DNA of 64,000 bases from positions 496,001 through 560,000 of the forward strand of contig JBBMOL010000280.1 in assembly GCA_037954665.1 (NCBI GenBank), written 5' to 3'. The position numbers and the translations under genes are program-made. Origin of the DNA: Laguncularia racemosa. Its lineage: Eukaryota > Streptophyta > Magnoliopsida > Myrtales > Combretaceae. This document shows positions 21,741-33,645 of this stretch, in pieces; position 1 is the first letter of the stretch, and each line of letters opens with the position of its first letter. The notes under the pieces were generated by a model. It worked only from the letters and a program-made list of their open reading frames with translations. It was not told the origin of the DNA and searched no databases.

Positions 21741-22727
21741 AAAATATTAGTATAATGGAGATCTATGAAAGTGAGTGTTGTAGTATATGCGATCTAAAGG
21801 CATGCTTAAAGTTGGCAATTTATATTGACATGTTGTATTTCTATCTGGATTTAATTGACTTTTGTGTAAAAAAAAAAAAAAAAAGACTTATTTACTAATT
21901 GTGTTGAGAAACCTAAACCATAATACAATTCATTTAATAAACAAGTTATATGTTCAAGTTGAAACCCTTTATTGAACAAAAAAACATATAAAAAATTATT
22001 AGGTGTCTATGCGAAAAACATGTTTACATAACCTATAAAAAAAAATTCTAGACATTGATTTATCCAATTCATCTACTTATTCTTTAAAAATACAAGATAT
22101 AATTGAGAATTTTAGTGAATATAATCAATTATCATCAAAACTTAATCTTTAAACTATGGAAAAAGAGACGTAGAACACCACAAAGAGATGGTGCATGCTT
22201 GACTACTGTAAAAATAAGAATCAAAAGTTAAGAGTGTTATTTTTATTAGAACTGGAATCAAAGTGGAGGAGAACAATTAGATAGCAATAGATGACATATG
22301 AGTGAGAAAGAGTGAAGGTGTGAAGGTATACACTAGAGAACAAATTAGAGTAAGTTAAGAGTAGAGTATAAAATTAACTACAAATATTGGAAACCCTAAT
22401 CTTAAATAGGTTTATGGATCATACCGATATATGTTTATAGAATTTGTTTATTAAATGGGTTTATAAATGGGCCTAGATGCTAAACTTGGACCTAAACACT
22501 TTTGTAAGTAGTCTAAATTGGCCTAACTCATCTATTAACTGTATTAAGTTTTATTTATATACATCTAAATATAATCATATCATGTTATATCTAAATAAGC
22601 ATGTTGAGTATCAATTTACTAACCTTTAAAATGGGATAAATGATACTATTCATACCTACATGGTTTGTTGGATGATATTTTAATTAATCCCTAAAGGCAA
22701 AAATGAAATGTGAAGAACCAAGATCCT
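21741..22727. repeat. Segmental duplication, copy 3 (non-coding)
   Basis: The block shares recognisable sequence with 57005-57890, for example gtataatggagatctatgaa and the following 100 bases, and with 46228-47460, for example gatggtg followed by aagtcaagagtgttatt-like sequence and caatgga-like sequence. Near 22685 it jumps to a piece matching 54975-55010 (gcaaaaatgaaa, then gaagcaccaagatcc), the intron of the RBR gene, implying a deletion. It ends at about 22727 against a truncated LTR. A poly-A run lies at 21869-21884. Confidence 0.65.
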
Positions 22728-23159
22728 TCCATTTAGGGTTAAAAATGTCCACAAAATTACAACTATGCTACTTTAGGGTGACCGATCTTAAAATATAAAT
22801 TACATCTAAATAAAAATGTCCCAAAAAATTACAACATAAATGGTTCCAAGAAATAAATTACAAGTATAAAATAATCTTCAACAAGCTATCTCTTCAATGG
22901 GATTCGTCAGTTCAACTCATTGCTGCTTTAGGTCAATCCATGAATAACCCACAAGCTGAGTCTTAGTGAGTTTGTCCACCGCCCTATAAAGCATGATAAG
23001 TGTGCCTGTTGAAATATACAATACATGAGTAATAGAAAAGAGGTTAGTAAACAAATAATTTCGGAGTCGATTTGCTAAAAAAGGACCCTCATCGCCAAGA
23101 TTTGAAATCCTTTAGCTCCTACCCTAATGATAGGTCTGGTAGGATTTTGATTTCTATCA
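22728..23159 (-). repeat. NA-family LTR fragment
   Basis: Outer part of an NA LTR on the minus strand, ending in the terminus tttctatca at 23159. The inner part (LTR end, PBS unit and about 600 bases) is missing. It contains the conserved block tgaataacccacaagctgag. The next 57 bases (23160-23216) are not assigned. Confidence 0.75.
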
Positions 23160-23216
23160 TCACTTACACCTTCAAGTCATGGTACACTTCCTCACTTCCA
23201 CATAATATATCAAAGA

Positions 23217-24306
23217 TGATGTGCTTAAATCTAAGTATAAGCACATAAAACCAAATTAAAAGACCAATTACACAATGTCAATCAAATAAGTCCACAAATA
23301 TAAAAAATGGCTTGAAGACCAAATTTCTAAGTGACCCTAATTGCATGGAACAATTGCTCTAATACCAAAAGATGATGCATTCAAGGGATTGTAATACCAA
23401 TCAACAATAACACACATACAATTGATTCCATTACAATGAAATTGGCATGAACAAGTTGTAGATAAAATCCCCAAATGGCATGAAATCAAGGATCCACAAC
23501 CCTCAATGACGTGAACCAAATTAGAAGTACATTAAGTGGATTCCAATACCAATCAAATTCAATGGAATAATTCAATTCCGATCCTTACAATTGACATGAA
23601 AACTAAGCAATATATGAACCCTAATTTAGGTGTGAATAGATAAACAAAGATCAACCTATTATCACTAGATATTACACATTAGTAATAACAAGAAGCAACT
23701 TAGTAAAATCTTGATATTACTCACAATATTTGCTAAGCCAACTCGCCACAATTTCATAAGTGATATTGATAAGAGTAGATGGCGTGAAGGGAAGGCTCCT
23801 ATGGCAACAATTTTTAGATTTCTCAAATGTTCAAAAGTCCCTCAAAAACCTTAGTTAGCAAGTATTTATACTTGCTTCAATTAGGGTTGAAATGTCTAAA
23901 CAATTACAACTATGCCACTAAAGGTTGGCCGGTCCTAAATCTACAAATACAACCAAATGAAATGTCCTAAAAGCTTTCAAAATAAATATTTCAAAGAAAA
24001 ATAAAAAAAAATACAAAAATAGTCTTCATAAGCTAGCTCTTCAATGGAATTCGTCGGTCTAACTCATCTTCGGTTTAGGTTGGTCCATGGATAACCCATA
24101 AGTTGAGTCTTAATGAGTTTGTCCATCGCCCTATAAAGCCTAATAAGTATGCATGCTGGAATACATAATACATAAGTAATGGAAAATATGTTAGTATATA
24201 AATAATTCCGGGATCAGTTTGTTCCAAGAAGACCCTCATCGCCAAGATTTGAAATCCTTTGGCTCTTGCTCTAGTGATAGGTCTTGTAGGATTTTGATTC
24301 CTATCA
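23217..24306 (-). repeat. NA-family 3' LTR with one PBS unit
   Basis: The LTR starts with tgatgtgctt at 23217, contains a PBS-like gctctaatacca at 23356-23367 (one mismatch to the initiator-tRNA match), a second LTR terminus tgatgcatt at 23373, and ends with gattcctatca at 24306. The adjoining minus-strand sequence gaggcctgaggaga at 24307-24320 is the likely polypurine tract of the interior on its right, so this is the 3' LTR of the element extending to about 27517. Confidence 0.78.
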
Positions 24307-24775
24307 TCTCCTCAGGCCTCAAAAAGATTTGTCCTCAAATCTGATAGATCAAATGCAGTAGAGACTTTGTATCCTCCTAGTAAGTTATCTGAAGAAGTAT
24401 CACTATAGAATCCCAATATTTGAAATACCATGGGGGTGATTGCTTTCTCTCTTCCATTTCTAGGATATATCTCATCAGCAACACATATAATGGTCTATTA
24501 TCCACTAAGGACTCTCTTGTCTCAACCCATTCCATTGATATTATTGCCCTCTCTCCTAATTCACCTGTATATTTTTTACCCTCATGGCCCTCTAATGGTT
24601 TGCTCAACTGCTCATGGCCCACTGAAACCTCTAAAGGTAGACGCAACTGTCTTTGAATAGTTTGGTCCTCTAGTGGTTGACTCATCTGACTTTGACCCTC
24701 AGGATCCTCTGAAGGTTAGCACATTTGTGTCTGACAAGTTTTGTGCTCTATAGTTTAGCTCGTGTAACTAGGAGC
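24307..24775 (-). pseudogene. NA-element ORF, 3' part
   Basis: The minus strand encodes the PLED-repeat region (QPLEDQT, KPLEGHEG) and the conserved tail RYILEMEERKQSP before a frameshift. It matches 15192-15650 closely. The frame is separated from its 5' part (26012-26467) by the solo LTR at 24781-25993. The original sequence across the break would have read through gagcctcaggaacctct. Confidence 0.65.
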
Positions 24776-24780
24776 CTCAG

Positions 24781-25993
24781 TGATGTGCCTAAAACCAAGA
24801 TTAAACACATGCAAAACCAATTTGAAAGACAATCAAACAATGTCAATCAAACTAGTTTAACAATTGCACAATTCCTCAATATTTATGAACTAATTTCGTG
24901 AACAATGACGTGATCAATATTGAATATCCAAATGTGATTGCTCTGATACCAAATTATGGTGTGCCTAAAAGGGGATTAAGCACAATCAAATGGAACAAAA
25001 ACCAACCCTAAATGCATTAAATCGAATTTGGTTCAACAAGTTAGGAATTGCGTGATTTCTAATGGAGTGCAAGGAGATCCAAATTCAATAACTAATGAAT
25101 TAATCAACCACAATGATTCAAAATGCTTAAAACACACTAATTAATCTTGAAATACCACGTAAATCCAAGATCAACAACAAAATCAATTCCGAGATCGCCC
25201 TTTATAGAAAAGCAATTCACGGTTCAAATAATAAGCAATTGATGATGGTTAATAACAAGTAAATAAAGTACTCAAAACAAGCACACTATTTTGAATCAAA
25301 CTAACTCAAATCTGACCAAGAAATGATTCAATCCAACCCTGGATATTACATACTAGAGAAGAAAAGAATACACAACAATTAGGAATTGATATAACTCACG
25401 ATTTCAATTGTCGCACTCGCCATAATCTCAACTCTTGGGATTGAAATTGATAAGAGGAAATTGAACTAGGGAAACCTTAAGCTCTTTCACGTAAAGTGAA
25501 TGTGTTTAATCTGAAAATTGGCCTCCTCAAAACCCTACTTAAGCTAGTATTTATACTTGTTGTCTTTAGGGTTAAAAAGTTCACAAAATTACAACTATAC
25601 CACTTTTATAGTGGTTAGTCCTAAAAGACAATTACAAGCAAATGAAAGTGTCTCAAAGGAAAGATTACAACATAAATAATCTAAGTAAATAATTACAAAT
25701 AAAAATAGTCTTCATTATGCTAGCTCTTCCATAGGATTCGTCGGCCCAACTCATTGCCGGTTTAGGTCGGTCCATGGATAACCCACAAGTTGAGTCTTAG
25801 TGAGTTTGACCATCGCCCTGTAAAGCGTGATAATTATGCCTGTTGGAATATACAATACATGAATAAGAGAAAAGAGATTAGAAAACAAATAATTCCGGGG
25901 TCGATGTGCTTAAAATGGGCCTTCATCGCCAAGATTTGAAAACCTTTGGCTCTAGCCCTAATGATAGGACTTGACGGATTTTGATTCCTATCA
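24781..25993 (-). mobile_element. NA-family solo LTR inserted in a sibling element
   Basis: A 1213-bp LTR from tgatgtgcct at 24781 to cctatca at 25993. It is flanked by a perfect 5-bp duplication, ctcag at 24776-24780 and 25994-25998. It includes a PBS unit (24781-24956) with gctctgatacca at 24940-24951 and then the LTR body starting tggtgtgcc at 24957. The duplication lies outside the PBS unit, which shows that the unit was part of the integrated LTR and is not a leftover of the interior. Confidence 0.85.
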
Positions 25994-25998
25994 CTCAG

Positions 25999-27517
25999 GA
26001 ACCTCTGAAGGTTACCATATTTGCCTCTGCATAGTTTGGTCCTCTGAAGGTTTGATCATGTGGCTATGATCTTCAGGAATCTTTGATGGTTGTCTTATCT
26101 GTCTTTGCGTCTTTTGGACCTCTGATGGCAACATAGGGTTCAATACTATACGTTTATCATCCTGTTGGAACATATAAGTATTTCTATACCCATCATATAA
26201 TACCATCTTGTCATACAACCATGGCTTGCCAAGCAATATATGGGATGTACACATAGGAAGAATATCACATTCAAGCTCATCACAGTACTTATCCTCTCTA
26301 CTGAAGGGTGTCCTAGCCCTTTGGGTCACACAAAGACTCTCTTGATCATTTAACCAATGTAATGTATAAAGCTTAGGATGCGGGGTAGTTACAAGTTTCA
26401 ACTTCGATACTAATGATTCAGCTACAACATTAGTACAATTACCACCATCAACAATAATTACACACAAGTTTCCTTGTACCTTACAAGAAGTATGGAATAA
26501 ATTTTCTCTTTATCCATCATCAATGGTTGGAGAAGAAGTCAATACTTGATGTACCAAAGTAGTAGAAGTATACACATCATTTGACATGGTTGCTAACTAA
26601 CTTTAACAAGTTAACAACACACCCTCACACATCCACGGTGCACACACAAACAATACAAGAAATACTTATTGTCACTTCAAGTAAAGTCAAGTAAAATAAT
26701 TAAAGCACAAATAAATACTTCCAAGTAGTTAAGAATTTAAATTTAACCAACAAGTGTTTAAGTAATAAGTTTCAATTACTTTTACACTAAAATGTTTATT
26801 TTTGAATTCAAATTTTACTACTTAAACCTTCGTTTTCTTGCCATGGTTTCACACTACAAATAACCACAATGTGCAACACCTCACCACACACACAAATGTG
26901 CAATTTCACAACGTCATACACTTCCTTTGCTAACGGTGCAAACACTCACCACCACTACATGACCACTTGCAATCCTATTTCCTTCAGCACACAAAAACAC
27001 AACACCACACACACTCACCCTTCACTTAATACACAAATACAATGCTACACACACATACCTTTTTTACATACGGTACAACACACACACACACACACTCTTC
27101 CACACTTGCACTCCTCCACTTCAACACACTTTCAAACCGCAACTTACAAGCAAGGTAGCAATGAATTCAAATGATCTCACTTATTACAACCTTTCCACAA
27201 ATGGTAAGAAGCCGCTTTCAAATTCAAATGAACACATAATAACTTCTATCACTTAATGTGTGTTTTGAAAATCAAATAGCTTCCATATATCCACACACTC
27301 AATTTTGAAAATGCATAACTAAACTCCTTATGTTCGAAACAACAGAAGCAAAGAATACACCTCCACTTCCTTCACAAATGAGGTAATTTTCAATTTTTGA
27401 AATTTGAATCAATAATACACTTCTACTCCTCTTCCCTTTCATGAAAATTATCAACCACAAGGAGCTACAACAAGTCTTTTAATTTAACTTCAACAAGCAG
27501 CAAATTTACTTCTTAAC
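25999..27517 (-). mobile_element. NA-element interior, 5' part
   Basis: Continuation of the interior broken by the solo LTR. It holds the retropepsin-like ORF (26012-26467) and then an AT-rich leader of about 1 kb with an A/C-rich stretch, including an (AC)n run at about 27069-27090 and several repeats of ccacaaatggtaa and cacttaatg-like motifs. The plus-strand ORF at 26869-27174 (Thr/His-rich) is a by-product of this A/C composition. The expected PBS next to the 5' LTR is not preserved. Confidence 0.65.
26012..26580 (-). pseudogene. NA-element ORF, retropepsin-like part
   Basis: The frame from 26467 encodes VIIVDGGNCTNVVAESLVSK, then LYTLHWLNDQ, ECDILPMCTSHILLGKPWL and KRIVLNPMLPSEVQ, ending in PSEDQT-type repeats at 26012. 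Upstream sequence to about 26580 continues the N-terminal part seen in the 15192-16255 copy but has a stop. Substitution of DSG by DGG in both copies is notable: either these proteins were never active proteases, or the family tolerates Gly at the second position. It is a partner of 24307-24775. Confidence 0.6.
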
Positions 27518-28175
27518 CAAGACAATTGACATGAAAACCAAGAAATATATGAACCCTAATTTAGGCGTGAATAGATAAACAAAGATCTACCTATTATCAC
27601 TAGATATTACACATTAGTAATAACAAGAAGCAACTTAGTAAAATCTTGATATTACTCACAAGATTTGCTAAGCCAACTCGCTACAATTTCACAAGTAAAA
27701 TTGATAAGAGTAGATGGTGTGAAGAGGAGGCTCCCATGGTAACTTTTTTTTTAGATTTCTCAAATGTTTAAAAGTCCCTCAAAAACCCTGGTTAGCAAGT
27801 ATTTATACTTGCTCCAATTAGGGTTGAAATGTCTAAACAATTACAATAATTGCCACTAAAGGGTGGCCGATCCTAAATCCACAAATACAACCTAATAAAA
27901 TGTCCAAAAAGATTATAAAATAAATGGTTCAAAGAAAAATAACAAAATAAAAAAATAGTCTTCACAAGCTAGCTCTTCAATGGAATTCGTCGGTCCAGCT
28001 CATCTTTGGTTTAGGTCGGTCCATTGATAACCCACAAGCTGAGTCTTAGTGAGTTTGTCTATCACTCTATAAAGCCCAATAAGTGTGCTTGCTGGAATAC
28101 AAAATACAAGAGTAATAGAAAAGATGTTAGTATATAAATAATTCTGGGATCGTTTGCTAAAAAAGGACCCTCATT
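27518..28175 (-). repeat. NA-family LTR, both ends truncated
   Basis: Matches the LTR at 23217-24306 from its aattgacatgaaaacc block to the ggaccctcat block. The terminal part with PBS unit and the outer 80 or so bases are absent. At about 28175 it abuts an LTR in the opposite orientation. Confidence 0.75.
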
Positions 28176-29062
28176 AGTATTGGGCTTTACAGGGCAATGG
28201 ACAAACTCATTAAGACTCAGCTTGTGGGTTATTCATGGACCAACCTAAACCAAAGATGAGCTGAACTGATGAATCCTATTGAAGAGCTAACATGTTGAAG
28301 ACTATTTTTATTTATTTGTTATTTTCTTGGAACCATTTATGTTGTAAATTTTTGGGACATTTTATTTGGTTGTAATTGGTGTTTTAGGACTAGCCACCCT
28401 ATAGTGGTATAGTTGTAATTTTCTAGTCATTTTAACCCTAAAGAGAGTAAGTAGAAATACTTGCTTAAGTCGGGTTTTAATGGAGGAGAATACATTTACC
28501 ATTGCTGCAATTTTTCATGAGAGATTAAGGTTGGTCCTGAGATTTCATATGACTTTTATCAATTTCAATCCAATTGGAACTGTGGCAAGTTTGCAACCTA
28601 GTGAATTGTGAGTAATATCAATTTGCTAAGTTGATTTCCTTTTCATAACTAGTGTGTCATATCTAATGTTGATTAGGGTGGTTCTTGTTCTAATTTTTGG
28701 TGTCAAGTAAAGGTCCAATTCTATTCATATGTTGTTATCAATTTGATTGGATTTGTATCTTGATATTGCCTTCAGTTTGTCTTTCATTATTTTACGTGGA
28801 ATTCTTTTATGAAGAGGAGCTCATAGCAATATTTTGTATTGTTGGTGATTTGGAATCTCACTTGATCTTATGTGGTGTGCTTAGTTCCATTGAGCACAAC
28901 ATCATTTGGTGTCAAGATTGATTAACCAACAAATTACATTACAAAAGCAATTTTTAGGGTTTACGCATAATTGAAGTTGATTCGGTTTTTCTATGTTGAT
29001 TAGGAGTTGTTCCACTTGTTTGATTGCATATGCTTTCACTTGGTTTTAAATATACCATCTTT
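28176..29062 (+). repeat. NA-family LTR in inverted orientation
   Basis: A plus-strand copy of the same LTR, lacking roughly its first 200 bases. It starts within the agtattgggctttacagggc block and includes the conserved aactcattaagactcagctt block. It ends at about 29060 with tataccatc, followed directly by the first PBS at 29063. The plus-strand ORF at 28697-28921 is inside the LTR and not conserved in other copies. Confidence 0.75.
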
Positions 29063-29562
29063 TGGTATCAAAGCTTTATCATACTTGGATTCAATCTTGA
29101 TCATGTCCTTATTGTGGAAATTGGTTTATAAGATAAAGGGTTTATGTAAATTGGAAGCTAGTTTGATTGACATTGTATAATTGTCTTTCAATATTGGTTT
29201 TGTGTGCTTAGACTTAGTTTTAAGCATATCATCTTTTGGTATTAGAGCTTATCTTACTTGGATATTCAATCTTGATCACATCCTTATTGTGAAATTGGTT
29301 TATAAGAATTGGGGATTTACACAATTGGAGGACTAATTGTATTGCCATTGTGTAATTGGTCTTTCAATTGAATTTTGTGTGCTTATGCCTCGTTTTAGGC
29401 ACATCATCTTTTGATATCAGAGCAATTTTTCCATGCAAATTAGGGTCACTTGGCAATTTGGTCTTCACGCCATTTTAAGATTTGTGGACTTGTTTGATTG
29501 ACATTGTACAATTGTAATTTGGAATTGTGTTCTTGTGCTTGGATTCACTTTTGAGCACATCA
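29063..29562 (+). repeat. Three tandem PBS units at the end of an NA LTR
   Basis: PBS-like 12-mers occur at 29063-29074 (tggtatcaaagc), 29237-29248 (tggtattagagc) and 29412-29423 (tgatatcagagc), spaced 174 and 175 bp. Each is followed by about 150 bases of leader-like sequence containing attgaca-ttgta and tcttggat blocks, and then by a copy of the LTR terminus (catatcatc, cacatcatc, cacatca). The last terminus ends exactly at 29562, where copia RNase H sequence starts. In other LTR copies only one unit is present. Confidence 0.8.
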
Positions 29563-31300
29563 AGTAGCCTGAAGTAGAATGCTTGTCAGTAGTATAACCA
29601 ACCCAATCTGAATCAGTGCAGACTCTATTTGTAGGTTTTTATTCTTTTGAAATGTGGGACCTTTTGCAGGAGTTTATTTTAGGTATCTTAGTATTATATA
29701 AGTTGCATCAAAATGTTCTCATCTAGGTGAGTGGCTAACCATAGTCACAATGAAAGCTATATTTGGATAGGTGTAAGATAGATAGATTCATTTCCCTACA
29801 AGACTTTGAAAATTTTCCTCATCAATCACATCTTTAGCTTTAGTTGGATCAAGCTTTAAATTAACGTTAAGTGGAGAATTTGTAGCTTTACAACCTAGGA
29901 GACTTGTTTCACTAAGAAGATCAAGCATATATTTCCTTTGGTTTACAAAGATACCCTTCCTTGATCTTGCAAACTCCATACCTAGGAAATATTTCAATAA
30001 TCCCAGATCTTTAATCTCAAAATCTCATGCCAACTTCTTCTTTAAGTTTGCTAATTCTTTACAATCATCACCTATCAAGATTATATCATCCACATAGACG
30101 ATTAAGATAGAGATCTTACCTTTCTTTGATTCCTTATAAAACATTGTGCGATTAGCTTGGCTTTGATGATAACAATGGCTTTTCACTGCTTTTCCAAAAC
30201 ATTCAAGCCAAACTCTCGAAGACTATTTGAAGCCATGTAGGGATTTTTTAAGTCTACAGACTTTATCTTGTCCTACCATCATCTCAAATCCTAGAGGTAG
30301 GCTCATAAACACCTTTTCTTCTAATCCTCATTCAAGAATGCATTCTTAGCATCTAATTGGTGTAATGGCTAGTCATAATTAGCAACTAAAGACAATAATA
30401 CCCAGATGGAGTTGAGTTTTGCAATAGGGGTGAAGATTTCCTGATAATCAATTCCATATGTTTGAGTAAAACCTTTTCCAACCAATCTCACCTTGTATCT
30501 CTCAATACTCCCATCTGCCTTACACTTCACTACAAACACCCATTTACACCTGATAGGTTTTTTTTATCTTTAGGTAAATCAACAACTTCCCACATTCCAC
30601 TTTTCTTCAAAGAATTAATCTCTTTCATTACTATTGATTTCCAATTAGGATCATTGAGTGCTTCTTTGTATGTTTCTTAGCATAAACAAGTTAGATAACT
30701 TAGATATAAAAGCATTATGTTTCTTTGAGAGTTTAGCATAGGAAAGATGCTAAGATATAGGATGAGGGGAAAATTTAGCTTTCCTAATAGCTATAGGAAT
30801 CTCTAGATCACTAGACACAGTATTAGGTATTGAATAAAGAATAGAATCAACATTTAGATCATTAGGGAAATGAGGAGTATGAAAAAGAGAAATGTAATGG
30901 ATACCCAAAGTAGTTTTAGGTTCTGTTCTTAGAGTAGCTGATTAGATTGGTGATAAAGGAACCATGACCTTCTTGTTTTTCTAATGACCTTTCTTCCTTG
31001 AATAATTTAGGAACTCTTTACCATGTTTTGTGGGAACTATGGGTAGTATTTCTCTCCCTGTCGAGGATTTAGAAATGTTTGGAAAAATAGATTATGGATC
31101 ACTTGTTTCCTTAGTATTACTATTTTCCTCTTGATTTAAAAGTTCATTTTTAGATGTGGTACTAGGTATAGAACCAGTAATTGGCATGATTGAATCAGTA
31201 GAATCAATGGTTTTAGGTAGAGGAATAATAGAAATATCCTAAAAATTTCCTTCTTCACCTATTCCCCCTTGAAGAGAAATTTTTTGAAAGAAAGGTTTAC
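29563..31300 (-). pseudogene. Copia 1 reverse transcriptase and partial RNase H
   Basis: The minus strand between about 30700 and 29788 encodes recognisable copia RT pieces: RCKWVFVVKCKADGSIERYK, GIDYQEIFTPIAKLNSI and LDAKNAFL upstream, then IVYVDDIILIGDD near 30075-30110 (catalytic YVDD retained), then KYFLGMEFARSRKGIFVNQR and RKYMLDLLSETSLLGCK (29997-29788). RNase H begins at about 29640. At least five interruptions break the frame. The 30700-31300 part is Ser/Thr-rich linker with no clear motif. Confidence 0.75.
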
Positions 31301-32291
31301 TTTCAAGAAATGTAACATTCGTAAAGATAACTTTTTTTTTTTTTTTATATTATTTAGTTTGTGGATTAAAACACTTGGATCCTTTTTTTGTTTAGAGAAT
31401 AGCCAATAAAAATACTTTTTTCTACCTTTGGATTAAGTTTAGATCTCCCTTTACTTTTTATGTGAACATAAATTGTGCACCCAAATATTTTAATAGGAAG
31501 ATTTGAAGGTATTTGCGATTCGGGAAAAAAATGTTTTTTAAATAATCAAGAGGAGTAATATAGTTCAGAACACGAGTAAGCATTCTATTAATAAGATAAG
31601 ATGTAGTTAAGATAATTTCTCCCTGTAAACATTTGGGAACATTCATTGAAAACATAATAGCTTGAGAAACTTCAAGAAGATGTTTATTTTCTCGCTCAAC
31701 AACACCATTTTGCTAAGGTGTATTGACACAAGTAGTTTGATGATGAATCCCTTTCTTGGTGAAAAAACTTCCAAGAATTCCTTTAAAGTATTCAATTCCA
31801 TTATCTAAGTGAAAGAATCCTTATTTTGGTTTTAAAAAGGTTTTCAATCATTGAGTAAAACATTTTAAATAGTTTTTCAATGATTTTTCTGACATCAGGT
31901 AAACCCAACATAAACAGGTATGATTATCAATAAATGTCATAAACCATTTTTTATTTGAGGGTGTATTAATCCTTGACGGACCCCAAATGTCACTATGGAT
32001 TAAGTAAAATGGTTTTGAAGCTTGGTAAGTTTTAGGATGATAAATAGTCTTATGACTCTTAGATAAAATGCAATTCTCACAATATAGTTTAGAAAAATCC
32101 AATCCTTCAAATAAACTAGGAAATAGTTTTTTAAGATAAAGAAAACTAGGATGCCTTAGTCTATAATGCCAAAGCATAATATCTTTAACAAGAGTAGAAC
32201 TAATACTACTTAAACCTTGAACTTCTTTATTCTTGGAATCTTGATCTTCAAAATAATAGAGGCCATTGATTAATTTAGTACTGCCAATCAT
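31301..32291 (-). pseudogene. Copia 1 integrase
   Basis: The frame 32291-31848 holds the GAG-pre-integrase zinc region (IMLWHYRLRHPSFLYLKKLF ... CENCILSKSH) and the start of the integrase core (LIHSDIWGPSRINTPSNKKW, FMTFIDNHTCLCWVY). Downstream of a frameshift, 31655-31458 carries the core's end (CLQGEIILTTSYLINRM, then FPNRKYLQIFLLKYLG). A run of T on the plus strand at 31330-31346 interrupts the distal part. Confidence 0.75.
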
Positions 32292-32442
32292 CTTCTTTGT
32301 GTTCAGTTCTTGGAAAACACAATATGATTTAAAGAAAGTAACATGACAGTTAGAGTCTTTTGTTAATTTGCTAACCGATAGTAGATTACAAGTAAGTTAA
32401 TAAACATGTTAGACATTCTTTATGGAAATATTTTTGAAAGAT

Positions 32443-32643
32443 TTACCAAGCCTTGCTAGCTATAGAAGAATAAGATCCATTTGCCATATGGATTTTTTCA
32501 TGGCCAAAACAATGATAGTAAGAATGAAATAAGCTAGATAAACTCATCATATGATTAAAGGCTCTCAAATCTATGATATAAGGAGTAGAATAATTTAGTG
32601 AGTGACAAGATAATGCCTTCAAATTATTAGCTCCTTGAGCCAC
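32443..32643 (-). pseudogene. Copia 1 protease
   Basis: A 66-codon frame with YIIDLRAFNHMMSLSSLFHS and HEKIHMANGSYSSIASKAW aligns with the copia retropepsin, where the active site normally reads DSGASDHM. Here the Ser-Gly pair is replaced by Leu-Arg (IIDLRA), so the domain cannot be active. It overlaps the end of the gag frame by 25 bp in another frame. Confidence 0.7.
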
Positions 32644-33645
32644 AAAAGCATTGGAGCACTGAATGAACCCGAGTTAAACTTTAGCAATTTTAAGATTTGA
32701 TTAATTTGCTCTTTGTTGAAGGGGCCCAAATCTGCCTCATGTGTAGCAAGAGTCTTATTAAACCATCCTTCATGAGAGCCCTTCCAATTTGTTAGCTTTC
32801 CATGAAGTTTCCAGCATGTCTCATGTGTATGATGTGGTTTGTTGCAATAATCACACCAAACATGAGATTTGTCATTGGATTTCTTGTTAGTATTTCGGCT
32901 AGCATTCACCTCAACCGCAAAGTCAAAGTTTTCAATAGGACTGCTAGATTTTTTCTTGCTCGGCATAATAAGATAGTGGCACTCTTCACAATAGACTTCA
33001 GAGAACACTTCACCAATCAATGGAAGCGATTGTCTACCAATGATCCTACCTCTAACTTGATCAAACTCCATGTTAAGTCCAATAAGAAACTTAAAAATAC
33101 GATTATCCTCCATTTTTTTTAATAATGGTTACAATCATTAGTACATTTCTAGTCATAATCATTAAAGAGATTCAAGTCTTACGAAAGACATTTTAGGGAA
33201 TTAAAATACCTAGTGACAATATCCTCACCTTGGTGGATTTCTTCCAATTTCAAAGTCAACTCATATACTTGAGATTGATTTCCCAAGTCTAAGTACATTT
33301 GGTTGACGTTGTCCCAAAGCTCCTTGGCTATATGATAGCACATATAGTTGGAGCTTATGTCTTCCTCCATCGAATTCACCAACCATGTCATCACCATTGA
33401 GTTCTCCCCATCCATGTAGCATAGCTAGAATCACTAGGTACAAGCTCCTTTTCTACATTCAAATATCCCATCTTGTCCCTAGCATGGATATACCTGCACA
33501 TAGATTGCGACTAGTGCAAGAAATTCTCTCCATTTAGTTTAATTGTGGTAATTTGAATGGAGTGGGATTTCGAGCTAGGAACTTGAGTGGTAGTTGTGGA
33601 TGTAGGTAGGTTTGTAGTGGGCATACTCTTCACAATCTCAGGCAT
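32619..33645 (-). pseudogene. Copia 1 gag
   Basis: The likely start is the ATG at 33645-33643. Pieces in order are YIHARDKMGYLNVEKELV, TWLVNSMEEDISSNYMCY with AKELWDNVNQMYLDLGNQSQ (UBN2/gag core, 33415-33179), then RIFKFLIGLNMEFDQVRGRI and a CCHC zinc knuckle (CDYCNKPHHTHETC) in 33113-32619. The capsid-type domain and knuckle are those of plant copia gag. Stops near 33430 and 33179 and a small insertion split it. Confidence 0.75.

Noticed and set aside
27069..27090. (AC)n run as a regulatory site
   Set aside because: A simple repeat in a compositionally biased leader.
26869..27174. Thr/His-rich plus-strand ORF as a small secreted protein
   Set aside because: A by-product of A/C-rich leader DNA in the NA element; no signal peptide and not conserved in the sibling at 16260-16900.
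28697..28921. 74-codon plus-strand ORF
   Set aside because: Inside an inverted NA LTR and not open in other copies.
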